DNA of 64,000 nucleotides from Melampsora larici-populina 98AG31 (lineage: Eukaryota; Basidiomycota; Pucciniomycetes; Pucciniales; Melampsoraceae), in contig NW_006768816.1 of NCBI RefSeq assembly GCF_000204055.1, positions 1 through 64,000 of the forward strand, in the 5' to 3' direction. Position 1 is the first letter of the stretch. Each line of letters begins with the position of its first letter. Below the pieces are notes generated by a model. That model saw only the letters and a list, made by a program, of their open reading frames with translations, did not search any database and was not told the DNA's origin. This document shows, piece by piece, positions 30,834 to 41,989 of the stretch. A program made the position numbers and the translations under genes.

Positions 30834-33436
30834 ATGTCCTTAATTCCCTCCAATATCAACAAAACTCGTATCTCAAATACTTTGAAAGCACACTTCAAGC
30901 TTCCCACCTCAAGATTTACAAAGCCCTACACCACGCCTGCTTCAACTCAAAGTCGTGTTCAAATGAATTCCTCTGACCAACTTTCATCTCTACCAGCTTT
31001 ACAAGCATCAACAAGGACGAGTACTTCCCTATCCAAGAAACCTAGAGATTCACCAGAACACATCGATGATCCTTATCTTGTCAATGGACAATACGATGAT
31101 GGACTGAACAGTCCTAAAACGTCATCCGAAGATCCCAACGAGCCACTTCGACCAGATATTGACGAACTTGAACAGTCAGATAACTGGATCAAATTGCCTA
31201 CAACATCTCCAATCTTGCCTTTTACTACGTCGGACCACTCTGATACCTTGGATGGGGCTGTAGATTACTCAAAGGACTCAATTGAATCTCAAATTGATGA
31301 ACTTGATCATACTCGTCCACCAGAAAACCATGCACCACTCACTCGTGCTCGGTCCCAAGCTCTTAAGCGCAGGATAAGTCATTCTCAGGCTCTCTCTCCC
31401 ATTTCAATACCACCTCAAATCGGCTCTGCTACTGGAGCGCAAAGAGTTGCTAAGCTGCCAAGTTGTGCTGTGACTAAAACTTTGAGTCATGCTCCAACCC
31501 GATTGACACATGCTTCAACTAGTAATTTTTCTCGTTTATTTCCTGCTTTTAAATCTGCAACTCACTCTTCGCATTCTTATCGATCTGAAACTCGCTCTCC
31601 AACTCGCTCTCCAACTCATTCTTCAACTCGTTCTTCAATTCATTCTCCAACTCGTCTGTTTCAATCTCCAACTCGTCTGTTTCGATCTCCAACCCCTCTT
31701 TTCAACTCTCCACCTCGTGCTCTGAGCCAATCTTCAACTCGCAATCTTTCCCAATCTCCAACTCACAATCGTTCTCGATCTCCAACTGGTAATCTGAGTC
31801 ACTCTCCAGACTCATCTGGTGACTCAGATCTGGATTCAGTTGAAACTCCAGTTGGGGCTCGCATAAAGTCTTCAGGTAAAGCGAAAGGTAAAGGGAAGGG
31901 TAAAGGGAAGGGTAAAGGGAAGGGTAAAGGGAAAGTTAAAGAGAAGGGTAAAGGGAAGGGTAAATACAAAAACAATGAAGGTCAGCAGAAACTAGACTGA
32001 AAGATTCTCTCACAACATCTTCAGATGGTCATTGTATTTACTAACACCACGTTTTTCTCTACATAAATAAATCTTGATTTGAATTGGTACAGATGATAGT
32101 GATTTGGAAGAAGACAAGAACAAATAAGTAGTTATTGTTGCATCATATGAGGCATATATAAACAAGCTGAAAAAGACCAAAACAACTAAGAAGCAGAAGA
32201 AAGGCTTGAATTCCACCTTGATCCCAGTTTCCGAGTATGAATGGAATTGTGTGGGAGGACCACCAGGTGGTCGCTGTTCCGAAAGCTCGTTTAAGGTGGA
32301 CATCACCTCGGAACCTTCAGAGTATGTCAAGCGGAAAGCAATAGGAGTCATTGAGAAGCGAATTCCTGTGATGGCAAAATATCTCTTTGATCATCAACCA
32401 CTTCGAGATCTCAACTGGGTCGGATTAGATTATACACCAAAGAACACCTCTGAAGCGTATGACATTGATACTGATAGCGGCTGGAACGAATTTCTTGATG
32501 CGGCGCAGAACTTAAAACGTCATCACTCGTTAGGAATATTAGTGAGAATGCCAAATCCTGGAATACTTGAAAAAGAGAAGGACGAACTTCAGCTCCAAAT
32601 CAATCAGCTGAATGCGTTGACCAGTCGCCAAGCAGAGGACTTGTTGCCAAAGCCAAAGAAGGAACTTCCGTCGCTTGATAGCCCTAATCTTCACTCTGGT
32701 ACAATAGATTGTTTAATGGCGCAATATCAAGGTGGGAGAGGTAGTGGCTCGGAGAGTATGAGATATATTGATCCATTGGATTCAACCAAGTGGGTCAGAT
32801 TGAACAACATCAAACTTCGAATGTGGGCAGATGAACTCGTAAGTAGTTCAAGTTTTTCTCAACTCTGGACAATTATCTTGTTCAACTGGTTAATGTGGCT
32901 TGTGTCTTTGTTAGACTGAAGCACGACGTGCTGGACAAACCGATGTCACCATATTCATCCCTCCTAAGACCCCTGCATTCCGAACCTACTTAGGAGGACG
33001 CAAACCATCTGCAATAAGGGCCTTACATGAAGCACACCCAGCATATGGACCATCAACTCAAGCTATCAGCCCAGTGGAGCTCAATCCAGTTCAATCAACC
33101 AGTGCACCTGTTCCTGCCATCAACAACATTCAACAAAATACACCAGTGATTCCGAATGAACAAGATCACCTATTGTTTCTGACTCGATATTGTGGATTGT
33201 TTAAAGACTTCCTCAAGTTCTCTCAGATTTCAATCACAGACACTGTTACGCGCGAGCTTCTGGCAAGCCTAATGTTGGATCACTGGTCCACATTCATCAC
33301 CACAGATACTATGAATGAGGCAGCACTCAAAGGAATGGGCTTTTCTCTTGGTGCAGCTATCAAGCTCATCAGCGGTGCAAATCGATTTCCAGCTTATATA
33401 CGTTGTAGAACTCCTACGCAGTGTAGCGTAGGCTGA
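30834..33436 (+). pseudogene. Second gene of the Tc1/IS630-like element: unknown protein with Lys-Gly tract
   Basis: Exons 30834-31980, 32093-32838 and 32915-33436 keep one frame (805 codons). The N-terminal third is Ser/Thr/Pro-rich, followed near residues 250-320 by about 15 SPT-R and SST-R style short repeats (for example RSPTRSPTHSSTRSS), then a Lys-Gly alternating tract (about residues 350-380) and acidic residues. The C-terminal half looks folded, with conserved-looking segments GWNEFLDAAQNL, WVRLNNIKLRMWADEL, KTPAFRTYLGGRKPS and ALKGMGFSLGAAIKL. I recall similar rust proteins but no function. A TAA at 32125-32127 interrupts the frame (likely former CAA), and the last residues come from the inserted repeat starting at 33404. 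It is convergent with the transposase and inside the same TIRs, so it is either a transposition accessory protein or cargo. Function unknown. Confidence 0.6.
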
Positions 33437-34740
33437 GCCGGAGAAGGTAAGAATCACCGTCAAGGAGGACGGATGAAACTACGGTGCCGAGAGGCTGCCT
33501 TCAACCTGAAAAATTCTACGAAAAAAATTACGTGAGGCAAACTTTTCACAACCCCGCCGTTACAAGTTTCCCGTAAACCTAATTCACCCCGTACAAAGAT
33601 TTACAAACTTCCCAAACCCTAATTATCCTCCCACAACTGAGCCACACACAAAATTTAATAAAAAAAACAAATTAAAAAAAAACACAACTTGCACTGGATT
33701 TGAACCCAGGTGCAGTCCTTCCTTATTGGCCCTGACTGGCCCTGACTCGAGTTCTGATCTAACAAATTAAAGAAATTAAAAATAAAATCAAGGGAACAAG
33801 AACCCTTAACCCACTCGACTTCAACAACAAACTACCGCTTCAATGCTTCTTGAAAACCCTTTAAGGTAAGTCTTCACTTTTCTAACCTTTGACCTTTAAC
33901 TAAGAACTAACAAAAAAGAAAACACTTTCTCTTTACTTTTTATGCTAACTAGATATCTCGAGACTTCACTATTCCAGATTGAACACCAACACTTAAACAC
34001 TTTAAAAGAAAACACAACACAATCTCGATTCGATTCGAGACCTTCTACACACGATGCGACGAGCTCCTCCCTCCTCCTTCAACACCAACAACCTCCTCCT
34101 TTTATATCTTTCCCTAACCAAACCACAACTCAGCCTCAAGGCTCTTTCTTCAACTTTTCCCCGCTTCGTTCCTTTCGCTCCGACCGATTCCGATCTTTTC
34201 CGTCCGATTTCTCTCAGGTAAGTCTGTTTGTTTCTCTTTACCTTCCTCCTATCTTTGTTCTTTTACTAATCAATCTATTCTTTTATCTCCTTCCTTCCTT
34301 ATCTCCTTCCCTTTTTCATCCTCTAATCGAAGGATTTATTTGTGTCTTTTAGCCCCTATTCGACTCGATCCTTTGGTTTTTAAACTGGGTATGTATTTCT
34401 TTCATATCTCCTTCCTTTTATTCTATTCACACACTAACTTTGGTTCCCTTTTCTTTCTTCTTGTTGATTTCGATTCTAGACCCTGAACTCGAGATTCATC
34501 TTCTCTCAAGGACAGTGTATTTAATTTATTTTCGATTTTTACTTTCTTTTGTTTGTTTGTAAGTTCCCTTCCTCCTATTCTTTTGTACTACTGAAACTGA
34601 CATTTCAAATGCTCATCTTGGTCTTCTTAAGTTTCTCATTTCGATCTCAGCCCCTTTTGTTTTGTTCATTGTAGGTTTGTACCCTAAAACCAACCTATCC
34701 TTTCAATTTCGATTCCAGTCTTTGATTTAGGTATGTAATG
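33404..34740 (+). repeat. TGTAGAACTCCTACGC repeat, copy 1, with splice-like leader
   Basis: Begins TGTAGAACTCCTACGC, with a hairpin CCTACGC / GCGTAGG (33413-33419 and 33426-33432, 6-nt loop). It shares this start with the repeat at 61504. The body has a box-B-like GGTTCAAATCC (minus, 33696-33706), long AT-rich and CT-rich stretches and a series of intron-like boundaries: AGGTAAGTC (33867 and 34216), GGTATGTA, TTCTAG, TCTCAG, TTTAGGTATG. It looks like an untranslated leader or LTR-like end of a retroelement. The right end near 34740 is approximate; no target duplication found. Confidence 0.5.
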
Positions 34741-35804
34741 GAAATTGTGTTGTTCTCTTGTTAGACTCCTTGTATCATTCATTTATATGTATATTGCCAA
34801 CTGTATCTTCAAAGTTGTGATGAAATAATATAGAAGAATGAAATGAACATAATGATAATCTGATTGAGACTGATTATGCCATAGTGAGAGGATGAATCTC
34901 ATATTGAATTTAGTGCCTATTTGTGGTATTTGTATGAATATATATATGGTAATTTCTTCCTCTTTTTTCCTTTGAATGTAGATAGACTGTCATAATGTAA
35001 TGCAGCAAGATGAATAAAGAATAATAATCATATTGAATTATTGAACTGGTAGCTTCAAATAAGCAAAGGGAACTTGTTGGCTCATGTATATCAAATAATT
35101 ATCTTGTTTAATTTGATTTCCACAACGTCAAAGTATCAAAGCAGGGGGCTTTATTCCAATTGGGGAATGAGTAACTCTGAACACTGTTGCAATCGTAAAA
35201 TTCTTATACTCTCAGTTATTTATATGATTTATTTGTACAGCTGAAGCTAACTTTCACAATTATATTTAGGCAAGAGGTCATCGATATCAAAATGTAACAA
35301 ATATCATTTCCTTCTTTTGTTTGTCTCAGTAATTTCTGTTGAAGCTGGGGTGGAAAACTTCTGAATCATGTATGCAAATCAGAATACCAATTTTTGTAAA
35401 ATTCCAAACAACACTAGGAAATCTTGACTTCATTATATGGGCCTTTTGTTTTCTTAAACTTGACATGTATGTCCTCACTCATAGTCAACTGAATTGAGTG
35501 TCAAAATTGTGTTGTATCAACTTGTTGTCTATGAGAAAAACACTTGTTTTGATTGAGATGAAGCATATATTGGATCAAACAACATCAAAATAGTATATTT
35601 GTCAAAGATTTCTCTATTTCACATGGTTTGTTTAATGAATCAGATGTGAATCCAACTCAAAGTAAAGCATAGATGGTAAATAGTTTGTATTATAAGGTGA
35701 AATCAATTCTAAGGTGATAAGACTCGTATGAAGAAGCGGACAAGAATCAGGAACTGAAGACTTTGAAATTGGAGCAGTGGAACAGTAGAGAAAGATGCTG
35801 ACCT
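34741..35804. other. Non-coding interior of the Tc1/IS630-like element
   Basis: AT-rich with no frame or motif I can support. It holds the 3' flanks of the two convergent genes and the unresolved right boundary of the 33404 repeat. Confidence 0.4.
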
Positions 35805-37136
35805 TTAGAGCCAGACCGATCCCTCATAAAGACCATTTATCATCTCTGGTGTGAATACTTCCTCTGCTGTGATATATATTGCCTCCATCTCTTCTTCAGG
35901 AGTTAAGTTGTCTAGCAGGACTCCTGATCGACGAAGGTGACTTTTTGCAAGATCAAAGCCCTTCTCAATTGGATTGTAATTGGGAGAGTATGGTGGTAAG
36001 TGAACCACAAACACACCATACTCACTACACATCGCTCGGATTTCACCATTGTGGTGAACACTGGCATTATCAAGAACAATCACCGAGTTTGGTCCAGGAA
36101 AGGGGTTTGTCATTGGAAGCTAGTGCAAAAGACACAAGAGATGATCAGCATCAATCAAACCAAACCACAATATTATTATGGTGATATTGAATTGGTACTT
36201 ACCACATGATCAGAGAGGAAAGATTCAAAATCACCCCTCTTGATCGATCCTTCTTTCACTTTCAAACCAACCAAGCCACCAAGCGAGATCGCTGGAAGTA
36301 GGCTGTACCGTCTTGATGCAGTCTGTCTTGGGAGCCGAGCTGTGCGTTCACCACGAGGTGCTCTTGCATCTTGGCGATACAATCGTCTCTTGCTGATTGA
36401 GCTCTCATCTACAACTCAATCAAGACAATTAGAAATTCTTGTACATGAACCTACCAAGGCAAAATAAAGAAGAGATCGGCTTACCAGTAAAAATTAAGCA
36501 CTCAGCTGAGAATTTGCCCATATTGTAAATGAACTGAGCATGAATCTCATCTGATCGATTTGGATGGACAGTGCAAGCAACTTTGCGAGTCAAGTCAAGC
36601 CAATCACGGAGGTCGATTGCAAGCGCTGACTTTGAGATTTCAATACCGGTTTGTTGTTTGATGCCTCGAGCAATCTCATCAAGAATTAATGTTGGATCAA
36701 CCTCTAATAATTGGATTGCACAACAGCGGCCAGCTTCTGTAAGCTTTGTATCGCAGCCAGGAGTGAGATTGAATGCTGGATCAGATATGACTGCTCCAGT
36801 GGTGTGAAAAAGAGAAACCCAGCGCCGAATTGAGTCGCTAGAAACATCAATGCCGATTTCTTCTTCGATTTGGTCGCGTGTTAGTCCATTGAGGGCATGC
36901 CAAACTACAAGCCATTTTATTTGAGGTGAGTGATATATGTAGCCCATAAAGAAGATTGTTGATGAGTCGATGAAAAGGAGCCAAAACCGATTCTGATGGC
37001 ATGGAAGAGGTAGTTTGGTCAACTGGTTTATAGACAATACAGCAGTGACATCACTGGAACATCTATAAGCATGACACATTACAAGCATTTTGACTTGTAC
37101 TGGGCTTACATCAAAATGACTTGTGGTCCAAACCAA
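35805..37136 (-). CDS. Tc1/IS630-like DDE transposase, three exons
   Basis: Cut-and-paste transposase expected to excise and insert the surrounding 7.6-kb element at TA. Exons 37136-36485, 36408-36203 and 36119-35805 give 390 codons plus stop, with GT-AG introns of 76 and 83 nt. A helix-turn-helix region lies near residues 75-110 (KWLVVWHALNGLTRDQIEEE, SSDSIRRWVSL). The catalytic triad is visible: Asp in IFTDESSIS across the first intron, Asp in SVIVLDNASVHHN, and Glu in LPPYSPNYNPIEK. No stop or frameshift, so it may be active. The true start may be the internal ATG before GYIYHSPQIKW: the preceding 65 residues contain a related segment (VSPVQVKMLVMCHA) that looks like a partial duplication. 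Confidence 0.85.
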
Positions 37137-37141
37137 TTATC

Positions 37142-37292
37142 TTGCTCCTACAACAATCCCAGAGCATATCTGAGTAATGTAGGGTATTTTTAACAGGTAC
37201 TGGGAGTCAATTACAAAAAAAATAAAAATTGTAAAAATGTAAAAATTGTCAAGAAAATGGTGTAATAAAAGCAAGCAATCAAGGAACAGCTG
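37142..37292 (-). repeat. Right terminal inverted repeat of the Tc1/IS630-like element
   Basis: On the minus strand it begins CAGCTGTTCCTTGATTGCTT and ends near CTCTGGGATTGTTGTAGG, just before the transposase reading frame. The transposase promoter probably lies within or beside it. Confidence 0.85.
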
Positions 37293-39948
37293 TAGTATCA
37301 GAACGATGAGATAGACAAAAAAAAATCAGCCATAAATTGAATGGGTAGAGTGCGGCAGTTGAGAATGAGCAGTCACACCTCAAAGAACGTCATCTTGAGT
37401 TGAGGATCCAATATAGTTGCACATACAGCACCTGGTTTGAGTAGAACATCCTTGAAGTAAGTCTCAAGCTTCTCAATCATAGCTCGAGCAGCAGGAATCA
37501 AGTGGTCATTGTCATAAGTTGATATAACCTACATACAAAACATTGAATTTAGTAAGCCTCTGTAAGGTTCAAATCATCCAAGGTGAAGTATGAAGAAGAA
37601 AAGCTTACGTTGTTCAATTGGCCCATTACTGCAATGTAGATTGGTATGACAGTGTGGAGTGTAGGAAATCAAGATCGACAAAGCTCATTTGTGGCTTCGG
37701 AGAGCGGTTTCAAAAATTTACACATCTGCTCAACATAAGACCACTCAACATCAGATAGCTGAAATTTTGTAGCACCAGGGCGTTCACAGAACTGCTGGAC
37801 AGCTTTCCGGAGGCGGAGGAGACGTCGGAACATGAGGTAAGTAGAGTTCCAGCGAGTTTCAACATTGGGGATCAGAGCTAAAGCAGTTCCTTCAGATATT
37901 GGGTCAACTTTGTCTACATTCTCAGTTGGTTCGGGAGCAAGGTACTGGAGTGCAGTGTTGACTTCGATTTCATCTGTTGGGTCAGCTGGATCACTTGAAT
38001 CAAGAGCAAGACTTCACAGTAGCTTAACGATCTTTGAAAAAGCCTCTGATCTCTGAGGACTGCTACGGACCCAGACTACAAGGCCATGACATCTTGACTT
38101 GATAGTTGAAAGCTTTGCTGTACTTGAATCGGATCGATCGACTAGATTGGCTAGATCCATTGGTCCATTCGTTCCATCTGAGTGATCAACCAACGCATCT
38201 TCAACAACTCCAAAGACATCAAGGCCTTTGTGAGCAGCAAGATTGATTACATGCGCTACACAACCGTAAAGAGACTCAGTAGGATTGAATTCCTTGATTT
38301 CAGGAGACTCGTGATTGAGTTTTGCTATCTTGCTATTCTTGCTTTCATTGTCAGCGGTGATGGTTGACAATGAATCAACAATGTTATACTTGATCAAGTA
38401 TTTCACAAACAGATCAGCATAATTAGAAGCCACATGCCGTCCTATATGGGATTTAAATATGTGAGTTTAAAGAGCTCTTTTAGTAATACAGTAATTGAAA
38501 TCAACTGACCAGAAACACGCGGAATGCCAATAGTCAATGCTTTCAGCTCAAAATCTTTGGTGATGAAGTGTGCTGTTATTGACATGTAAGCTTGTTGATT
38601 TGGAGATGTCCAACCGTCTTGTGTGAACGAGATATACTTTGCTTTGTTGAATACATTATTCTTGATGTAGTTCTGAAAGAAGTGAAACATTGAAATTGTG
38701 TGTCTGGCTATCGTGTGGCGTTTGACAATCATTCCTGATGTCTGGGGATCACAAAGCTTCAACAAGTGTTTGAAAGATTGTCGATTTATCAAGGCAAAAG
38801 ACAGGTCCGCTTCGGCAATGAAATAAGAGATTGCTGTCTTGAGAGTTTCAGCGTTCAGCGCGAGCTGTTGAAAACAAACATTCAGGACAGTCACAATATC
38901 GATCTAGGATATTTTGTTTGGGTCAAAGTGGCTTACAACATGCTGAGTCTTGATCTTCTTGAATGATCCTTCCAAGGAAGTTTGATCTGACTGCTCCAAC
39001 AGCTTGGGATTATACAAGCCATGGAATCACTGGAGATGATCTGACATAGCCTTTGTACTAGAAGTCCTGTCGCGGGCAAGTGCCTTTCCACAAACCTTGC
39101 CACTAGACAAAACTACTGAACAAATTGTTTTATTGTCCTCAATGGTGAAATGGCACCAGACATACAAAGTCCTGGCACGTTTTGCTATAGTGTCTTGACT
39201 AACTTCAGATGATGATTGAGAAGTGTTTGCAGGCATTTAGAAAAGAAAACTGGTGTGATTGTAACTAATAAGGAGAATGTAATAAAAGGTAATATGTAGT
39301 CAAACAGTAATGGGTTTGAGATCAGTAAAAAAGAAAATATATATTGAATCAGGGTTTCAAGATATGAAGATAGTAAAGTTGGCTAGCCAGGTGGAACGGA
39401 TGGGGCAAGACAACACTACGTAAAGGACAGCAGCTTCCTTTTATGGCCTCAATTTAATCACATTACTTTAAGGTTCTTTTATGAGCTGGATTTACGCACA
39501 CTCCTTGTGAGTGTACTCATGAAGTTGGTACTTAATGATGAAATACCGGGAACTGTGAATATCTGAGTAGCAGTTTTTTTTTATTCCAGGAAAGACTCAG
39601 CCCAATCGGGAACTCGCAGGGACTCGGCGGAAAAACGGCATCTTGGTGGAACACCGATTTTTCGGTGTCGAGGGCCGGGCTGAGGGCCTAGGTATAAATC
39701 ACCGCCGGGACGGGGTCGGTTCGGGAGCCGGACTGGGTTTTAGCTTTTTGCTCGGGGGGTCGGATTGGTCGGTCTCCAAGACCAAAAGCCCGGGGCTCAT
39801 CCTGATGCATATTGCATTGCCGCGCGCCCAATTGGTTTACAACCAGGAGATCATGTCTCAATGTGGTCCTGAAATCATCAGGTCGCTGTGACTCCTCGCT
39901 CGTTTGGTCCATGAAAATGTCAGAGGTGTTGAATATTGCGTCAAGTTT

Positions 39949-40548
39949 TTAGCTTAACTAAGCCCCTCGCGCGGCCGCGTCCGCGCCCTCAAAAGAGGGG
40001 CTTATGACTAAAACAGTTTTTGGCTGTGTGACTCCAGACATTAAGTCCTCTTATGATGTTTTTTTAGTCTCCCCTCTTCCCATTTTCTTAAATTTTTCAG
40101 ACCTTCCAGTATGTTATTCCTCATCAAGTTGTACATAACACAGTACCATTTACTATGGTTCAGATGAAGCAGAAGTGCTTTGAAATCGTGATGTAAGATA
40201 GGTAATTAAGCTGCTTTCAAATTTCATTCAAGGGATATCCAGCTGGCTTAGGTGGTCTTCGGGCATTTACAACAGGGCATAAGGCCTGTTTTTCGCATCC
40301 TCAGCACAGCTCTCAAGCCATGCAGGGATGTCTGGTGCTCAGGAAAAGTATATCACAATATGTACAATTTGACAAAGAACAACATACTCGAAGGTCTGAA
40401 AAACTTATGAAAATTGGAAGAGCAGAGACAAGAAAAACAACATAAGGGTACTTAAAACGTGGAGTCACACAGCCAAAAAAACAGTGTTAGTCATGAGCCC
40501 CTTTTCGAGGGTGCGGAAGCGTCCGCGCGAGGGGCTTAGTTAAGCTAA
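39949..40548. mobile_element. MULE-like MITE with 9-bp duplication
   Basis: A 600-bp element with inverted ends starting TTAGCTTAACTAAGCCCCTC, extending about 90 bp through CATGAGCCCC/GGGGCTTATG and GGCTGTGTGACTCCA on both sides. A perfect 9-bp direct repeat GTCAAGTTT flanks it (39940-39948 and 40549-40557), as in Mutator-like elements. The interior is non-coding. It sits in the right arm of the Harbinger-type element. Confidence 0.87.
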
Positions 40549-41410
40549 GTCAAGTTTGCTCTTGCATATTGCCTTTGTTGTTGGCTTCAAGTAGCAAACC
40601 AAAAATGAAAACTGCATAGTCCATGTGTCAAAACGTCAGTTTACATGTGCCGGTGGCTCGGGTCCGTAAGGTAAATTGGACACTTCCTGATATTTTCCAA
40701 CAGTTACCTACCACCAGTGGCGATGCTCTTAGAGTGTAAGTCAACTTTTTGTTAACCATGCAAGAAAAGCTCACGTTGTGTTGAGCTGGTGGACGTTGCC
40801 TCATTGCAGTCCTCTTCCAGCCTTATCGTGGCTTGGTAACCAGCCCATCCAAATCGCACTAGGATAGTTTTGTCTTTGCTCACGGAATGAAATGTACAAT
40901 ATATAGAAACCAATCAAATCTCTGTGTGTGATGCAAGCAAGTTATGTGTTTTTGTTTTGTTTTTGTTTGTGTTCTTTCTTGATGGTTCAAAGAGGGTTAA
41001 GATATCTTTTTATTAAAAAAATGGTTTCACTGTATAGCATCATTAGGATGGTTGCCTAAGATATTGATGAGTATTTTTTATTTTCAATAGAAACTTAAGA
41101 TATTCATAATCAGTTCTAGGATGACCTCAACAGAACTAATCTTGTGTAACATGGATGTATCAGAAAAGGAAAAAAGGCATCAAAGAATCAATGGTTGGGC
41201 CAAATTATTTGAAGGGTTGCCAACCACATTTTTTTTTCTTGTTTTGTGGAGTTGTCATCTTGATTCACTTCAAATTTCATACAGATTCAGAAAAATACCC
41301 CCATACTCAGCACCTGATGTGATGTTGGGTTCTGGTCATCCAGCTTCGGTGTGTGCTGAGAATGTGGCTGGGAGGTTGCACTGACACATCCCAGCTCACA
41401 TGCCAGCCTG

Positions 41411-41472
41411 GTGCTCAGCATCCAAGTCAGCTTGGATTGCCAGCATCCAAGCTAATTGAGATGCTGAGCACC
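41411..41472. repeat. Inverted repeat with GGTGCTCAGCATC arms
   Basis: GGTGCTCAGCATC at 41411-41423 and GATGCTGAGCACC at 41460-41472 form perfect 13-bp arms. Weaker complementarity extends outwards (CCCAGCTCAC / CACAGGTCGG regions) and inwards (CCAAG...CTTGG). Could be the core of a decayed MITE; ends not found. Confidence 0.5.
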
Positions 41473-41989
41473 TAGCTCACAGGTCGGCCTGACACAACCC
41501 AGCTCACCCGCTGATAGGCTGACACATCATGCATATAGAATAGGTGACAGGCATGAGTGAGGGCCATGCAGCCGCGCTCACGCTGCTGACACCTTATTCC
41601 ACACAACCACTTGTTGTGAGGATACCTTGGTCCCATCCCACATGATCCCAGTGAACAGTTGCCCCACAGTGTAGTCTTAGCATCTCTGTTTGAATATAAT
41701 CTTACCTCACCTTCAAGTATAATGTGTCTTTTAGAAATATATCTTCAATTGTGTCACACTTCTACATGAGTGTAATATGAATATTGATTCTTTCTAACTG
41801 ACATTATAATTAGATAAAGATATCCCATACACTGAGGTGAAGAGTGAGTGAGACACTGAGAGTGAATGTACACCAAATGGCCTCACAAATTGTCAAATTT
41901 GGGATCCAGAGAGCAAATCACAAATGAGAAACTGGAATATCTAGATGATTGCTATGAGCTTGATGAAATGATACATTGTTCCATTAGAG

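Larger units (their letters stand above)
29669..37292. mobile_element. Large Tc1/IS630-like transposon with ~150-bp TIRs and a second gene
   Basis: A 7624-bp element flanked by TA at 29667-29668 and 37293-37294. Terminal inverted repeats begin CAGCTGTTCC and run about 150 bp (left to about 29820, right from about 37142), roughly 85-90 percent alike by eye. The two genes face inwards: a DDE transposase from the right end (37136-35805, -) and a large unknown gene from the left end (30834-33436, +), with a possible small spliced ORF before it. A 33404-to-about-34740 repeat has been inserted at the 3' end of the second gene. Outside the TA sites the flanks join into a continuous hAT intron, which independently confirms the boundaries. 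Confidence 0.85.
29166..39236 (-). pseudogene. hAT transposase, five exons, interrupted and with three TGA stops
   Basis: Exons read 39236-38937, 38864-38510, 38441-37609, 37528-37379, then across the inserted transposon to 29660-29166; phases match throughout (711 codons). Exon 1 encodes a BED-type zinc-finger-like segment (VWCHFT, ICSVVLSSGKVCGK, STKAMSDHL). The middle has KAKYISFTQDGWTSP, NIVDSLSTITADNESKNS, VAHVINLAAHKG and ETRWNSTYLM. The last exon has the hAT dimerisation signature (YPILSEMAMKYLAIPATSAP, SEGAFSKTKVILTP, LSDLSVEALLCLKEW). In-frame TGA codons lie at 39027-39029, 38014-38016 and 37669-37671. The Tc1/IS630-like element entered the last intron seven nucleotides before its 3' splice site. 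Dead gene; family assignment is confident. Confidence 0.85.
28653..39804 (-). mobile_element. hAT transposon split by a Tc1/IS630-like insertion
   Basis: Inverted ends begin CAGGATGAGCCCCG on both sides (right end read on the minus strand). ATGCATAT, 8 bp, lies at 28643-28650 and 39805-39812, although two extra T's separate the left copy from CAGG. An 8-bp duplication and CAGG start are hAT traits. GC-rich subterminal regions lie inside both ends. Without the 7.6-kb Tc1/IS630-like insertion the element is about 3.5 kb, carrying one five-exon transposase gene with three nonsense mutations. Confidence 0.8.
28194..40728. mobile_element. Harbinger-type element, split by nested insertions
   Basis: The left end GAGCATCGCCACCGGTG and the right end (reverse complement GAGCATCGCCACTGGTGG) are inverted repeats flanked by TTA at 28191-28193 and 40729-40731. 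Subtracting the hAT element (28653-39804 with its 8-bp duplication) and the MULE-like MITE (39949-40548 with its 9-bp duplication) leaves about 0.77 kb, close to the 740 bp of the Harbinger derivative at 8816-9555. No transposase coding remains in this residue. Joining the two distant ends into one element is inferred from matching ends, matching duplication and residual size. Confidence 0.6.
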
